Of a stretch of DNA of 64,000 nucleotides, positions 14,421 through 25,982 are shown one piece after another. Position numbers and translations under genes: made by a program. Numbering within the stretch: position 1 is the first letter of the stretch; every line of letters begins with the position of its first letter. The notes beneath the pieces are model-generated. The model was not told the DNA's origin. It saw only the letters and a list, made by a program, of their open reading frames with translations, and did not search any database. The stretch lies in contig NW_026251390.1 in the NCBI RefSeq assembly GCF_025118155.1, positions 372,001 to 436,000 on the forward strand, written 5' to 3'. This DNA is from Cokeromyces recurvatus. Its lineage: Eukaryota; Mucoromycota; Mucoromycetes; Mucorales; Mucoraceae.

Positions 14421-14733
14421 ATCATGTTCTCTAATCATAATTCCTTTAACCTTGCGACATTATTTATCTATAAAAGTGTAAATGTTGGTCTATGCAGGCT
14501 ATATGCAACCTGAGTTTATTATCAGGTGAGTTTGGTATAAATATGCATACAATGATATATTTCTCGTCAATATTACCTTTTTATAAATCATTAAATAACT
14601 TTCCCTTAAAAAATGCTACTATTTTTATTATTATTATTATTCTTTCTTTGCCCTCTTTTGTTTTGATTTTCTTTTTTTTTCTTTTTCTTTTTCTTTTTTT
14701 TTTTAAAAAAAAAATAATTTAATTATTGTTTAT
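13049..14733. other. Intergenic, no confident gene; two exon-like islands
   Basis: This is the upstream region of the ABC transporter. Two short islands carry coding-like sequence between splice-like signals. One is around 13651-13731 (reads EKNPDPSKNIVKVI, ends at ATAG|GTAAGA). The other is around 14496-14524 (after CTATGCAG, reads GYMQPEFII, ends at CAG|GTGAGT). The two are phase-compatible but 760 nt apart, far longer than any intron seen here. A 40-nt poly-A tract occupies 14379-14418 and poly-T/A runs lie just before the ABC start codon. Confidence 0.4.
14379..14418. repeat. Poly-A homopolymer, 40 nt
   Basis: An uninterrupted run of 40 adenines lies about 315 bp upstream of the ABC transporter start codon. 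Length in the assembly should be treated as approximate. Confidence 0.8.
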
Positions 14734-17700
14734 ATGCCAAAAGTATCTGCAAAAAGTGATATAATTCCTCAATATCAAGAATCAAATTTAATAAAAAATG
14801 AAAAAACTTTATTAGAGACTAAAAAGAAAAAAAAGGTGTCTATATTTGAATTGTTTCGATTTGCAACTACAAAGGAAAAGATGTTGATAGTTATAGCTTC
14901 TATATTTTCACTAGGATCAGGAAGTCTTCCTCCATTCGCACTTCTTATATATGGGTCATTTTTATCGACAGTCCCGCTTGATTTATCAAACAAAGATAGA
15001 TTTTTAGATGCAGTTGTACCGATTGTTCTAAAGATGGTGTATACGGGTACAGCAGCTATGGTAGCAGGTTATTTATCAAACTGTTTATGGGTCATAACTG
15101 GAGAAAGTCAAGCACGTAGAATAAGATGTCTTTATTTACATACAATGTTAAATCAAGATATGGCTTGGTTTGACAAGTTGAAAGATGATGATTTAGCTAC
15201 TCGATTAGCTTCAGATACACAAATTATCCAAGACGGTATATCAGAAAAATTCGGCCTTTTTATTTCATTCACAGCGCAATTCATATCAGGATTTATTGTA
15301 GCTTTTAGCAAAGGTATGAATACAAATTGCAATCTCTCTCTCTTTCTCTTTTTATTTTTTTTTATTTTTCTTGCTTTGAATATCATTTTTTTTTAAAAAA
15401 AAAAAAATTAATTATACATGTATGTATTCTTTAAAGGATATAAAATGGCTTTAGTCATGATTTCTGTTTTACCTCTCTTAATAGCTATCATGATCATTAT
15501 TGTTAAATACGTTAAAAGATTTACTGTTCTTACTCTAAATGCAGACGCTAATGCAGGTTCTGTTGTTGAACAAGCATTATACTCTATTCGAACTATTTAT
15601 TCATTTAGCCTTCAACAGAGGTTTTTAAAACGCTATGAAGATAAGCTCAAACTGGTACGATGGCTTAGTATTAAAAAGGGTGCAGTCATCTGTTTTGGGA
15701 CTTCAATTTTTATGGTTCTATTTTACGGTTCCTTTGGTTTAGCCCTTTGGTATGGTTCAAAGCTGACGATAGAAGGAGAGCTGGCAAACTCAGCTGTCTA
15801 CATTGTATTTTTAGGGATGATTACCGGAAGTATGTCACTTACACGTATCGTTCCCAATTTGGTAGCTATTACGAATGCATGTAGTGCCTCATATTATGTC
15901 TTTAAGGCTATTGATTGTATCCCTACTATTAAGTCTGATGATAGCAAAGGGAAACGTCTTCCACAATTAAATGGAGCTATTGAGTTCAAAAATGTTAGCT
16001 TTTCGTATCCTACTCGACCTACCGTAAGAGCTCTTGATAATATATCTTTGAAAATTAATCCTGGAACAACCGTTGCCTTTGTGGGCCCCTCAGGATCTGG
16101 CAAATCAACCATTATTCAGTTAATTCAACGGTTTTACGACCCAGAAATAGGAGAGGTCTTACTAGACGGTCAATGTTTAAAGGAGATGAATGTAAAATGG
16201 TTACGCGAAAATATTGGCACTGTAGGGCAGCAGCCCATATTATTTAACATGACAATCCGACAAAACTTATTGCTGGGTAGTCATGAAAAGGTGACGGAAG
16301 AAGATTTAATAAATACCTGCAAGGAGGCTAACTGCCATCGATTTATTACGCAGTTACCTAAGGGGTATGATACAGCTGTTGGAGAACAAGGTGGTATATT
16401 ATCTGGTGGCCAAAAGCAACGTATAGCAATAGCACGATCCACTTTAAAGAATCCAAGTATATTACTTTTAGACGAGGTATATATATATATATATATATAT
16501 ATTATTTGAACAATGAATATCTATTCTAAAACACCTTTTCTTTTTGTTTCCTGTTATTCCAGGCAACTTCTGCTTTAGACACTCAATCTGAGAGACTTGT
16601 ACAAGATGCTTTGGACAAAGCTTCTGCTAGTCGTACGACAATTGTTGTTGCGCATCGTTTATCTACCATATCAAAGGCAGATATGATTGTCGTTATGGAT
16701 CAGGGTAGAATCATCGAACAAGGCAACCATGAAGAATTACTTTTATTAAATAAAAAATATGCTAGTTTGGTGAAAAAACAAAAAATAAAGATGGAAAGAG
16801 ATAGTTTAGTTGTAGACAAACCAGAAATCAAATTCAGTGATCCTGAAACTATTTTAGATATAGAAGAAAAGGAATTCGTATTGAAAATAAGTGAACCCTC
16901 ATCAGAGTTAAATGTATCAAAGGATCCCAGTATACAGGAAACTTCATGCGAGAGCATACGAGAGGAGAAAACGAGTGGGAACAATGACAGTCATGGAAAG
17001 GGATTTCATTTAAACAGTAACGAATATAACGATCACGATACTAATGGAACTAATGGTAAAATAAGAAGGGTCTCTACTTGGCAGATCGTACAGCAGATGA
17101 GACCAGAATGGAGACTACTCTCGTTAGGGGTGATTGGAGCCTGCTTTCAAGGCTGTGTATTACCTCTCTATGCCTATACTTTTGCATCTGTCATCTCTAT
17201 CCTCTTTGAACCAGTTCTTTATTTCCCAAAACCATTTGAAGGCACGAATATGTATGCATTCTTAATTGTTATGATCGGTATAGGGTCAGCCATTACCTAT
17301 ACTATGAGTAATCTATGTCTTCTCCGGGCAAGTGAAGATTTCAGTTGTCGATTAAGAGGACACATTTTTGCAGCTTATATGAAGCAGGATATGACATTCT
17401 TTGATGAAGAGGGCCATAGTGTAGGCGTACTTACAAATCAAATACGTACAGATGCTCGAAATGTGAGTGAGATGGTGACGGTCGTATGGAATGATATCAT
17501 TCATCTTTGCGCAACACTCGTGACAGGCCTGACGATCTCCTTTATATTCAGTTGGCAGTTAACACTTGTTATCCTCTGCATGGCTCCCTTTATCTTTATA
17601 TCTACTTCGTTTGAAATATATATTCAGCAGGGTTTTATGGATAAAACCAAGGTGGCAAATGCCAAAAGTAGCCAAGTCGCCTCAGAGGCAATACGTGAGG

Positions 17701-18839
17701 TAAGAACAGTCGCTAGTCTAAATCAACAGACAAACTTTGAAGATCAATACTTTAAGGCAACAGAACTTCCGCATCATTTATCAATACGGAAGGCATACCT
17801 TTCATCTATAGGTGCTGGCTTTTACAGATGTATCCCGATTTATACAAACGCATTAGCCTTTTACACGGGGGCAATATTTATTACGAATGGCAGCATTCAT
17901 TTTCGTCAACTGATTACGAGCATTACTGTACTCATCACAACCTGTGAGACAGCGGGACGAAGTAGTATGTTTGCTGCAGTTTATCAAAAGGGGAAGCATG
18001 CAACCTCTGTCATTTTTGATCTCTTTGAACGACATGCAAGGATAGATAGTATGTTGGAAGGATATGAGCCAAGGACGGTTCAGGGAGATATTGATTTTAA
18101 TAATATCAAATTTGCTTATCCTACTCGTCCTGATGCGCTTATCTTTGATGGTACCTTTAATTTAAATGGCAAATCAGGGCAAACGATTGCTCTTGTCGGT
18201 CCCTCAGGGTGCGGGAAATCCACGACAATCGGGCTATTACAGCGTTGGTACGACCCGATAGATGGACTTGTATCCCTTGATCATATGAATGTCAAGTCTT
18301 ATACTACGGATAATTTGCGCAGCCATATGGCCTTAGTAGGACAAGAACCCATCTTGTTTGACATGACAATTGAAGAAAATATAAGACTTGGCTTGACCTC
18401 TGAAACAAACGCCAGTCAACAGGATATTGAAAATGCTGCTAAAGCGGCTGACATTCACACTTTTATTATCACATTACCGAAAGGATATCAGACTCGCGTC
18501 GGTTTTAAAGGCTCTCAACTCTCTGGTGGTCAAAAGCAACGTATTGCGATTGCACGCGCTTTAATTCGTAAGCCAAAAATTCTGCTATTGGATGAAGCTA
18601 CTTCAGCATTAGATAGTGAAAGTGAACGAGTAGTGCAAGGTGCGTTAGACAAGATTATTCAAGAAGGGGAAAAGATGACCATCATAATTGCTCATCGAAT
18701 GTCTACAATCACACATGCTGATCTGATATGTGTCATCAAAGAAGGAAAGATAATAGAGAAAGGTTCACATTGGGAACTTTTAGACTTGAAGGGAACTTAT
18801 TCCAGGCTTGTTTCTGAGCAAAATCTATCTGTTACATAA
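14734..18839 (+). CDS. Full-length ABCB (P-glycoprotein type) transporter
   Basis: An ATP-driven exporter with the order TMD1-NBD1-TMD2-NBD2, probably in the plasma membrane. Exons are 14734-15313, 15437-16476 and 16563-18839, which join to 1,298 residues, normal for fungal multidrug/Ste6-type ABCB proteins. NBD1 shows Walker A GPSGSGKST, signature LSGGQKQR, Walker B ILLLDEATSALD (split by intron 2) and switch AHRLST. NBD2 shows GPSGCGKST, LSGGQKQR, ILLLDEATSALDSESE and AHRMSTI, so both ATP sites look intact. The linker after NBD1 is acidic and polar. Intron 2 starts inside a TA dinucleotide run. A partial paralog starts at 63313 with the same first intron position (AF-S/I-KG). Substrate (drug, lipid or farnesylated pheromone) cannot be read from the sequence. 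Confidence 0.95.
16478..16503. repeat. TA dinucleotide run forming the 5' end of ABC intron 2
   Basis: About 12 TA units begin directly at the donor GTATAT of intron 2 (16477-16562). The run therefore contains the splice donor itself and is a likely length-variable site. Confidence 0.7.
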
Positions 18840-19492
18840 CCTTAGAAACAAATATCCAATTCATTAAAGTAAAAAAAAAAAAAAAAAAAAAGAATATATC
18901 ATAAATCAGATAATTTAAGTTACTAATATACATATATAAAAGCAGAATATGAAATAAAAATTTCTTAATATACATCATTCAAATTTTATCCATCCATTTT
19001 TATCATTTCCAATGAAATCATCTACGGTATATTACATGTAATGATTTATTTTTATTTTCACTATAAGACACTTATGTTAAGTATTTGAAAGATAAATATC
19101 AGAATATATATTATTATGTGCATTGTTTCAATCTTTAGGGGAGGGGGAAAAAATTAATTTAGTCGTAATCCCTTTTAAAACAATAAATATCTGCTACATT
19201 TTAATTTTGTCATGATACAGCCAATGCATATAAGGTACTTCAGTGCTTCCAAAATGAATGAATTTGGAACCTTACAAGTGCTCCCTGAAAGAACAAGAGA
19301 AAATATATCCCTTAAGCTATTCTATATGTGTATTACAAAAGTTCAAAAATGTTTACTTTGTCTGCAAATCTAATGGTGATGACTAATAAATGTGTTAACT
19401 TTTTTTTTATTAATTCTAGCAGTATATTCTTATTTAATTAAACAGGATCTTGTCGATCACCTTTGATCTGTACAGTTATATTGCCTCCATCA

Positions 19493-19536
<44 letters not shown>

Positions 19537-19667
19537 ATAAACTAATATTTTATTATTGTAAAATTAAACTAAAATACAGTCATGATAAATGTGCAAAAAA
19601 TAAATAAGAGAAGCAACTTTTCCAGCTATGTTTTTACATATGATACAGTTGGATTAATTAGTACAGT
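18840..19667. other. Convergent intergenic region, no gene seen
   Basis: The space between the convergent ABC transporter (+) and the Zn2Cys6 factor (-). It holds only AT-rich DNA with poly-A runs near 18871-18890 and 19507-19535, which fit 3' untranslated ends. No open frame of interest was seen on either strand. Confidence 0.6.
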
Positions 19668-22333
19668 TTAGTTAGTAGGAAAATAAGCATTTTGAGGTGG
19701 TATAGAATTGGTAATATTTGTTTCAACAAAAAAATCAGGATTTGTATTCGAATGATGACTATTAGGGTAAGTAGGTTGATGAAGTGGAATAGATGGGTGA
19801 TGTTGTTCAAATTGTGATTGTACATTTTGTGGGTTCATTTCTAGATATAAGTAATTCATCATTGGATTTAATCCAGATTGTTGTAGAGGGTTTGGATTAC
19901 TGTGCTCATAAGACACTATTTGCGGTTGTTGTTGTTGTTGTTGAGATGCAATAGAATTTGACCAAGTGCATTCAGTTGTCTTTGGACTTAACCATTCAGG
20001 ACTTTCAACGTCTAGAGTTTTCATTGAATGTGAAATAGTGTCTTCAGATAAAATAGGTATAGAGTCATCATCATTATGATTCTTTTGATAATCATCTTGT
20101 ATAGAGTTTTCCCAAAATTGTTCTTGATCAGTAAAATGAATGTGACTATTAGAACTAGAATGAGTCATATTATTATACGATGAAGATAGGCTTATATTAT
20201 CTGAAGTTTGAAAATTAAAATGATCAATTCGATTAGTAGTAGTAGTACGGCTTGGATCGAGTTTTAATTGTTGTTCATATTGAGACTGCTGCATTTGATG
20301 TTCATTCACGTTTGTTTTTAATTGTTGATCGCTCTCATGTGATGTATGATTAAAATGATGTGTGTGAAAGAGTTGTGGATGAGTGGTAGTTGAATCAGAT
20401 GCAACTTCTATTGTTACCGTATTAGGATGGTTCATTTTTCTAGAGGATTGCCAAATAGTAGATAAATTCTGAAGAACAGGTGAGCTTTTAGGAATGATAG
20501 CAAAGTTTTGAAGCTTTTGTATGATTCCAATACAGCGATTAAAGAGATGAGAAGATTGTTGTGCTATTTGATGGTTTTTATCATCAAGATAACGAATATG
20601 TATACGAAGAGCGGCAATTATAGCATGTGCGATAAGTTCATAACGAACAATCATAGAAGGATTGTCACAGAAAAACTCAATATGTTTTGTAAGCTGAGTA
20701 GCATACATGCGATGATCGTTAGCATTCTGCTCTGTCGTTGGTAAATAAAAGAGGACATCGGTTAACATAAAATAATATAACATTCGTACATAATAAAATA
20801 CAGGTGAGTTTTGATGCTCATTCATCACGTCTTTTACAGTTTTGCTTTGTTTAAGGTTCCAAATAGTTTGAGGTGAAAGACTATCTCGCCAGTGAAGGAT
20901 CTTTAAACGATATTGGTCCACCTTTTCATAAAATTGTTCATTATGGAAATCATTACGAAGTGAAAAGGATGCGCGTATTTGAAGACCTTCTTCTGCAATT
21001 AAACAAAGTTTTATTTTTTGTTGAAACGCACATAATATCCAACGTTCTTCATCGTCGTCATCGGGTAAAACTTTAGGTAAAGCAGTTTTAGCAAGGGAAG
21101 AAGGAATCGACCATAACCTCTCCCATTCTACACTTTGAAATTTATCAAGACAATAACATGTCCAAAAGATTCTTCTTCGAAGCTCAATTGAGTCTTCTGA
21201 TAGACAACCACGCGAATGAGGGGTATCCATATTTAAGCCAAGTTCTAGACACATCCGAAAGGCCATACCGCTATAGATCCAAGAACGACAATGCTGATCG
21301 ACGGTAGATTTTGATGCAATTGGAATGGGTTCATACAGAGACAAGAGACATAGAGCGACGACGGTACTCATTCTTGGTACGTCTAAGAAATCATCGATCA
21401 ATCTTTTGGCACGGTTGAAGAAGGTTGAAGATTTGGGAACATCCTTTCTAGTTGAAAATCTACTAACGACGCAATAAATAGCATTTAATAAAAGAGGCGT
21501 AATAAGAGGACCCTTTGTTTGAAGTTGTTTGTAAAAGAGTTGCTTGGGTACGATTGGTATAAAATTGTATCTAGTTTGAAAAAATAAATCAATCAAATGC
21601 ATCTGAATTTCATTTGAAGGCATTTCCACTGATGAAGAATATTTATGAGGAAGTGGTGGTTCCTCTCTCCAACGAACAAAACTACCAAAAGCAGAATATT
21701 CACCATAAAGAAATTGATTATTATTTTTAATACTATCCTCGGATACATATTGAACTGCATTTGCTGTCCATGTATCTGAATAAGTAGATATTGATGTCGT
21801 ATCCATATTCGACGATTGCTTTATACGAGAAAATAAGATAGAATCATCGTCTGAATCCACATTACTTTGACTACTATCCACTTCATCTTGACTATGATTA
21901 ACTGTATTGTTTTCACTTGATGTATCATTTTGAGATTCGAGTTTTGAAGGTTGACATATTCTGCCTCGTGCTGTAATTAAAAAAAAAATATTATTATTAG
22001 AAGGTTTGATTGAATTCTTCAGTTGACTTTGTATTAAAAATCTATTTATACCTTTGCACTAAATATATTTATTATATTGACAAAACAAAAAAAATGTTAT
22101 CAAAATATGAAATATAATTGTAATATGTATTTATTTATTTATTCAAAGAAGATAAACTGCTAACCTGCATACATGGCCTTAAACCATCACACTACATAAA
22201 ATTAACTTAATATCTTTACATTGATTTGTATCACATATGTTATGCAAACCTTTATTTTTTTACTTCGACAAATATAACATGCATGGCCAACTTTAAGTCT
22301 TTTATACTTTAATTCTTGGGTTACCTTTCCCAT
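19668..22333 (-). CDS. Zn2Cys6 transcription factor with fungal-specific TF domain; 7-nt microexon
   Basis: A nuclear DNA-binding regulator of 806 residues. Exons: 22333-22250 (MGKVTQELKYKRLKVGHACY...), 22191-22165 (CDGLRPCMQ), 22058-22052 (TGCAAAG, 7 nt) and 21970-19668. Only this joining restores the zinc cluster C-x2-C-x6-C-x5-C-x2-C-x6-C (CYICRSKKIK / CDGLRPCMQ / CK / ARGRICQPSKL) and keeps the frame. The middle carries the fungal-specific domain: LFFQTRYNFIPIVPKQLFYK, then WIYSGMAFRMCLELGLNMDT and RRIFWTCYCLDKF, the usual signature of this superfamily. The C-terminal third is rich in Gln, Asn, His and Ser, consistent with an activation region. Target genes cannot be inferred. Translation started at the downstream Met of exon 4 would lose the DNA-binding domain. 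Confidence 0.9.
22052..22058 (-). other. Seven-nucleotide coding microexon of the Zn2Cys6 gene
   Basis: TGCAAAG is flanked by ATATTTAG upstream and GTATAAATAG downstream on the minus strand. It supplies the fifth zinc-binding Cys plus a Lys and shifts the frame so that exon 4 reads ARGRICQPSKL. Without it the frame after CMQ is wrong and the cluster lacks a ligand. Confidence 0.8.
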
Positions 22334-22440
22334 AATTAGACAAATTTACTACGTAAAATATTTAAGAAATAAAAGAAAATAAAAATAAAATAAAAAGGAG
22401 AATAAAATAAAAATTTAAAGTCTTGGTTACTGAAAAAAAA

Positions 22441-22472
<32 letters not shown>

Positions 22473-23659
22473 AAAGAAAAAATAAAATGAGTAAAAAATA
22501 AAAATAAAAAAAGGAAAAAAAAGGAAAAAAAAAGTTTAAATAAAAGGGTTTGCCTGGATGGAATTGACATTCTGTATAACCTGGGTTAAGGTCATGAAAA
22601 TCACCAAATCTAGGTTTTTTTCTGCTTGTTCCACATTGACTACTTTAATAATAAACGAAAATAAAATAGAATTTTTTTTTTATTCATTCTAACGGAGATC
22701 ATATTGAATAATCGATTTACAAAAGGAGGACTATTGTATACGATTATTACAATGACTAGGCAAAGATTCCTATGAAGCTCTATAACATGAATAAGGACAT
22801 AAAAAAAAAAGGTTTTTTTTTTTCATGTTAAACTGAAACTGAAAAAAAAACTCAAATTTGAATTAAAAGGTAATTTCTGACAAGAAGTAAGGATTTCTTA
22901 AATTAAAAAAAAAAAATTATTAATCTCCCCTTCTTCTGTTTATTATTGTCTATCAATTTTAATTTAATTTCGGGAATAGATAATCATATTTTACTTGTAT
23001 TAATGGCTAATATACTTACATAAATCATATCAAAGCTTATGTATAAAAATAACCTTATAAAACTTGACGAGACTGACATTTCTTTTTTTTTTTGTCTATC
23101 TTCTATAGTATGTAATTTATATAAGACTTTATGTTTATTTAGCGTCAATGTATTCTTTATATCAAACATAAGAGTTTCATCTACTTTCATCCGTTAAGGA
23201 TAAATTTACAGTTAATCCGAAACTCATATTTAATTTTTTTTTTCTGATCTGAAATAAAGGAGATATTAAAAATGTTACTATTTTCTAGAGTAATATTTAA
23301 TACAGTTGCCACACGTGAGTAGAATATAATATTAGTAAAAAAAAAATAAAATAAAATAAAAATAAAATAAAATAAAGAAAAAAAAAGGAAATAGAATAAA
23401 CTAATTCACTGGAGACCCTTTATTATTTTATTCCAGAAAATAGCACTGCATGTGTATAATTCAATTATCATGTAATTTAGAATTATATCAGATTTTAATA
23501 TGAAAGGGTTTTGTTTCATTCATAGTCTAGCGTTATTTGTCTATTCACTTTTTTTTTTTTTTTGCTGGTGAATTTATTCTAAAAACAATTTATGAAACAG
23601 ATAGTATTTTACACTTACGTAAGGATATATTCACCTTATATGAATCTATTTCAGTGAAT
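22334..23659. other. Intergenic with low-complexity A-rich repeats and one coding-like island
   Basis: Upstream region of the Zn2Cys6 gene. Degenerate AAAAT/AAAATA arrays occur at 22375-22540 and 23338-23392. On the minus strand 22642-22540 reads, after a possible AAAG acceptor, QCGTSRKKPRFG... then NPGYTECQFHPGKPFY, reminiscent of a CHORD half-motif (C-x2-HPG-x-P). No start codon or continuing exon was found, so I do not call a gene. Confidence 0.35.
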
Positions 23660-24082
23660 CCAATAAGCAATGTCGCAGCGAATTAAAATTGATGTCGCTG
23701 GAAAATCGGATTTAAAGTCTCGGGCCTATCAGGATTAATTTCGCGTGTTCAGAAATGGAACTCGTATTTTTTTTTTTTAGAAATCATGTCGCAAGGGGTT
23801 TTCTTGGCACTTGAAAAAAATACAAATCGCGCAGGCTACTGCTTTTATTCAGGTGTTTTCTTTTCGTTTCCCCCTTTTTTTTTCTTTCAATATTTACAAA
23901 TTAACATGAGCACACTATTTTTATATGAAGATGGGTATGGAAATGGTGTTGATGAGAATGGTGGTCCTGAACTCATGGACTACATCGTTGATCAGAATGA
24001 ATTTATAGTTGAGACGATGACCGCCCATTCTGAATACTTGAAATATGCGGCTTGTTATGATTGTAGTCGTCTTTACAACTAA
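23660..24082 (+). mobile_element. 5' fragment of a Tc1/mariner-like element
   Basis: The frame from 23906 begins MSTLFLYEDGYGNGVDENGG. It resembles in position and pattern the start of the transposase at 51706 (MNMNIFYEDSAGNLIDEQGE), both opening with a short FYED/LYED-G-N-DE motif. The DNA before it (about 23665-23760) looks like a terminal region, but I found no inverted copy to its right. The frame ends after about 58 residues, before any helix-turn-helix or catalytic domain, so this is a truncated relic or a different, shorter relative. Confidence 0.5.
23906..24082 (+). pseudogene. N-terminal transposase fragment
   Basis: 58 codons from ATG 23906 to a stop at 24080-24082. Contains only the N-terminal acidic segment of the Tc1-like transposases of this genome; no DDE residues are present. 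It has an in-frame extension upstream to 23786, but that part runs through the presumed terminal repeat and a poly-T stretch and is unlikely to be coding. Confidence 0.45.
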
Positions 24083-25734
24083 GTGAATAGAAATAAACCA
24101 CCCTTTAATTAATAATAAAGAGGCTATTCAAATAAAACTAGTTTATTGTGTCTTATAGCATAATATATTCATTCTACATTCAGTTTTAATAACAGTCATT
24201 GCTAAAAAAAAAAATAATGATATTCACTGTATTATGTAATAATTAGAATTCAATAGGATTATGACTGTTATATTCAATTACATAATCACTTACATAAGTC
24301 ATACATATTATATATTCATCTATCATGTTGAACATCGTAAGATATAATAAAATAGAGATAAGAAGTAAAAATAATACAAGAACGGACAAAGGAAGTATGC
24401 TGAGATTTGTTAATAAGTTTTTATTAAGGTAAAGATGACTTCAGAAATATAAATTCAATTCAATTCAATTATACCAAAATAAGGGTTAATAATGTAAGAG
24501 TATTTATATATTTTGTGGATAAAATAATAACTTATATCTGATGACGTAATCATAGAAGAGAATAGCTGTTTATTTAAGAATCATCATGTCTTTTGTTTGT
24601 ATATGTATTTATTGTTTATAACTAGGATGTGTACTCTAAGTGAAATCAGTTATTACGCGTACTTGCATTATTCTTGATTTACTCCAGTTTAACCTGATAT
24701 AAATTTATATTCAGCAGAACAAGATAAATTTTTAGATGCAGGACTTTTTGTTAATCATTTTTCTACACAAGAGTAAATATATTTAATATGCCTATAGACA
24801 GAATTATTATAAAAGTGCACTATCTATTCTATTACGACTATTTATCTTATTGAATTAAGTTACAAATCTTACAGCCATGACAATACATACAGACAAAAAA
24901 AAGATGTTAATATTTGTTGAATCCTTTTATTTTATTTTATTTTTCATTTATTTCTTGATCTCATAAGTCAAAGTAAAATACATTCAGAGTCTTACTTGAA
25001 AAAAAAAAAAGCAGGGTTATTCTCCTTTAAGAGATAACTTAATTTGCTATAACAAACTTATCTTTCTTTATAGAGAGAAGTCTGTCAAAACACTTGACCA
25101 TTCACTTTTATAGTGTCCAATTTTGTTACAAATGATGATTCTATTCAATTTGATTTGGAGGAGACATTAGAATTAAAAAAAATCAGTTTATCGTTTGTAG
25201 AATGAGCACAATGTGAATCTGCCGTAAGTTTGGTGTTTTCCTTTTAGAGAGTGAATCCGATAACATCCGAACAAAACTTTGTACGAATGTACATTTATGG
25301 TAATCATGACTAAAATATAAAATGTGGAGAAAAAGGAGGGTTTTTTTTTTTTACCTTAAGGGCCCACTCATCTATTATGTTTATATATGAAAAAACAGAT
25401 TTCATTACTAGATAATGAATCATATAAATCAGGATTTAATGATAAGTAACATAAGAGACAGAGACAGAGACAGAGTGTGTGTATGTAAAATAGTACCGAG
25501 TCCTTTTCATGTTCTTCAAATAAATAATATTTTCCTGAAACAATTTAGGGAGGGCCTCGATCCCTATTGTATACAATATAAATACTTTTTTTTTTCTTGC
25601 TACACTCTATTAAATAGGAAATAAATATTATTATCATTTATCAAATCTAAAAGTTTGTTTCTGTGTCACTACAAGTATGTATTCAAATTAAGGACATCTA
25701 GTCAGTCTTTAGTATAGTTTCCATAAATATGTAC

Positions 25735-25765
<31 letters not shown>

Positions 25766-25982
25766 ATTTTTATTCAATAAATAAATATATATATATATAT
25801 ATAAAAAAGAAAAAAGCAAAGAAACAACAAAATGAAATGGCATAAATACAAAGGTATATTATTGTGCACTTTTATGTGCACAATATTTTTTAAACAATTA
25901 TAATAAATATAATTAAAAAAATAACAAAAAGTGTGTAAAAACACACTTTTTTTTTTACCCCTTTTCCACATGCTGATTATAT
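24083..25982. other. Gene-less stretch of about 1.9 kb
   Basis: No supported gene. Small coding-like islands occur near 24719-24776 (reads DKFLDAGLFVNHFSTQE) and 25118-25205 (reads TNDDSIQFDLEETLELKK). They have no linking frame and could be remnants or chance. A GAGACA/GTGT short repeat lies at 25455-25480 and a poly-T of about 25 at 25736-25760. Confidence 0.4.
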
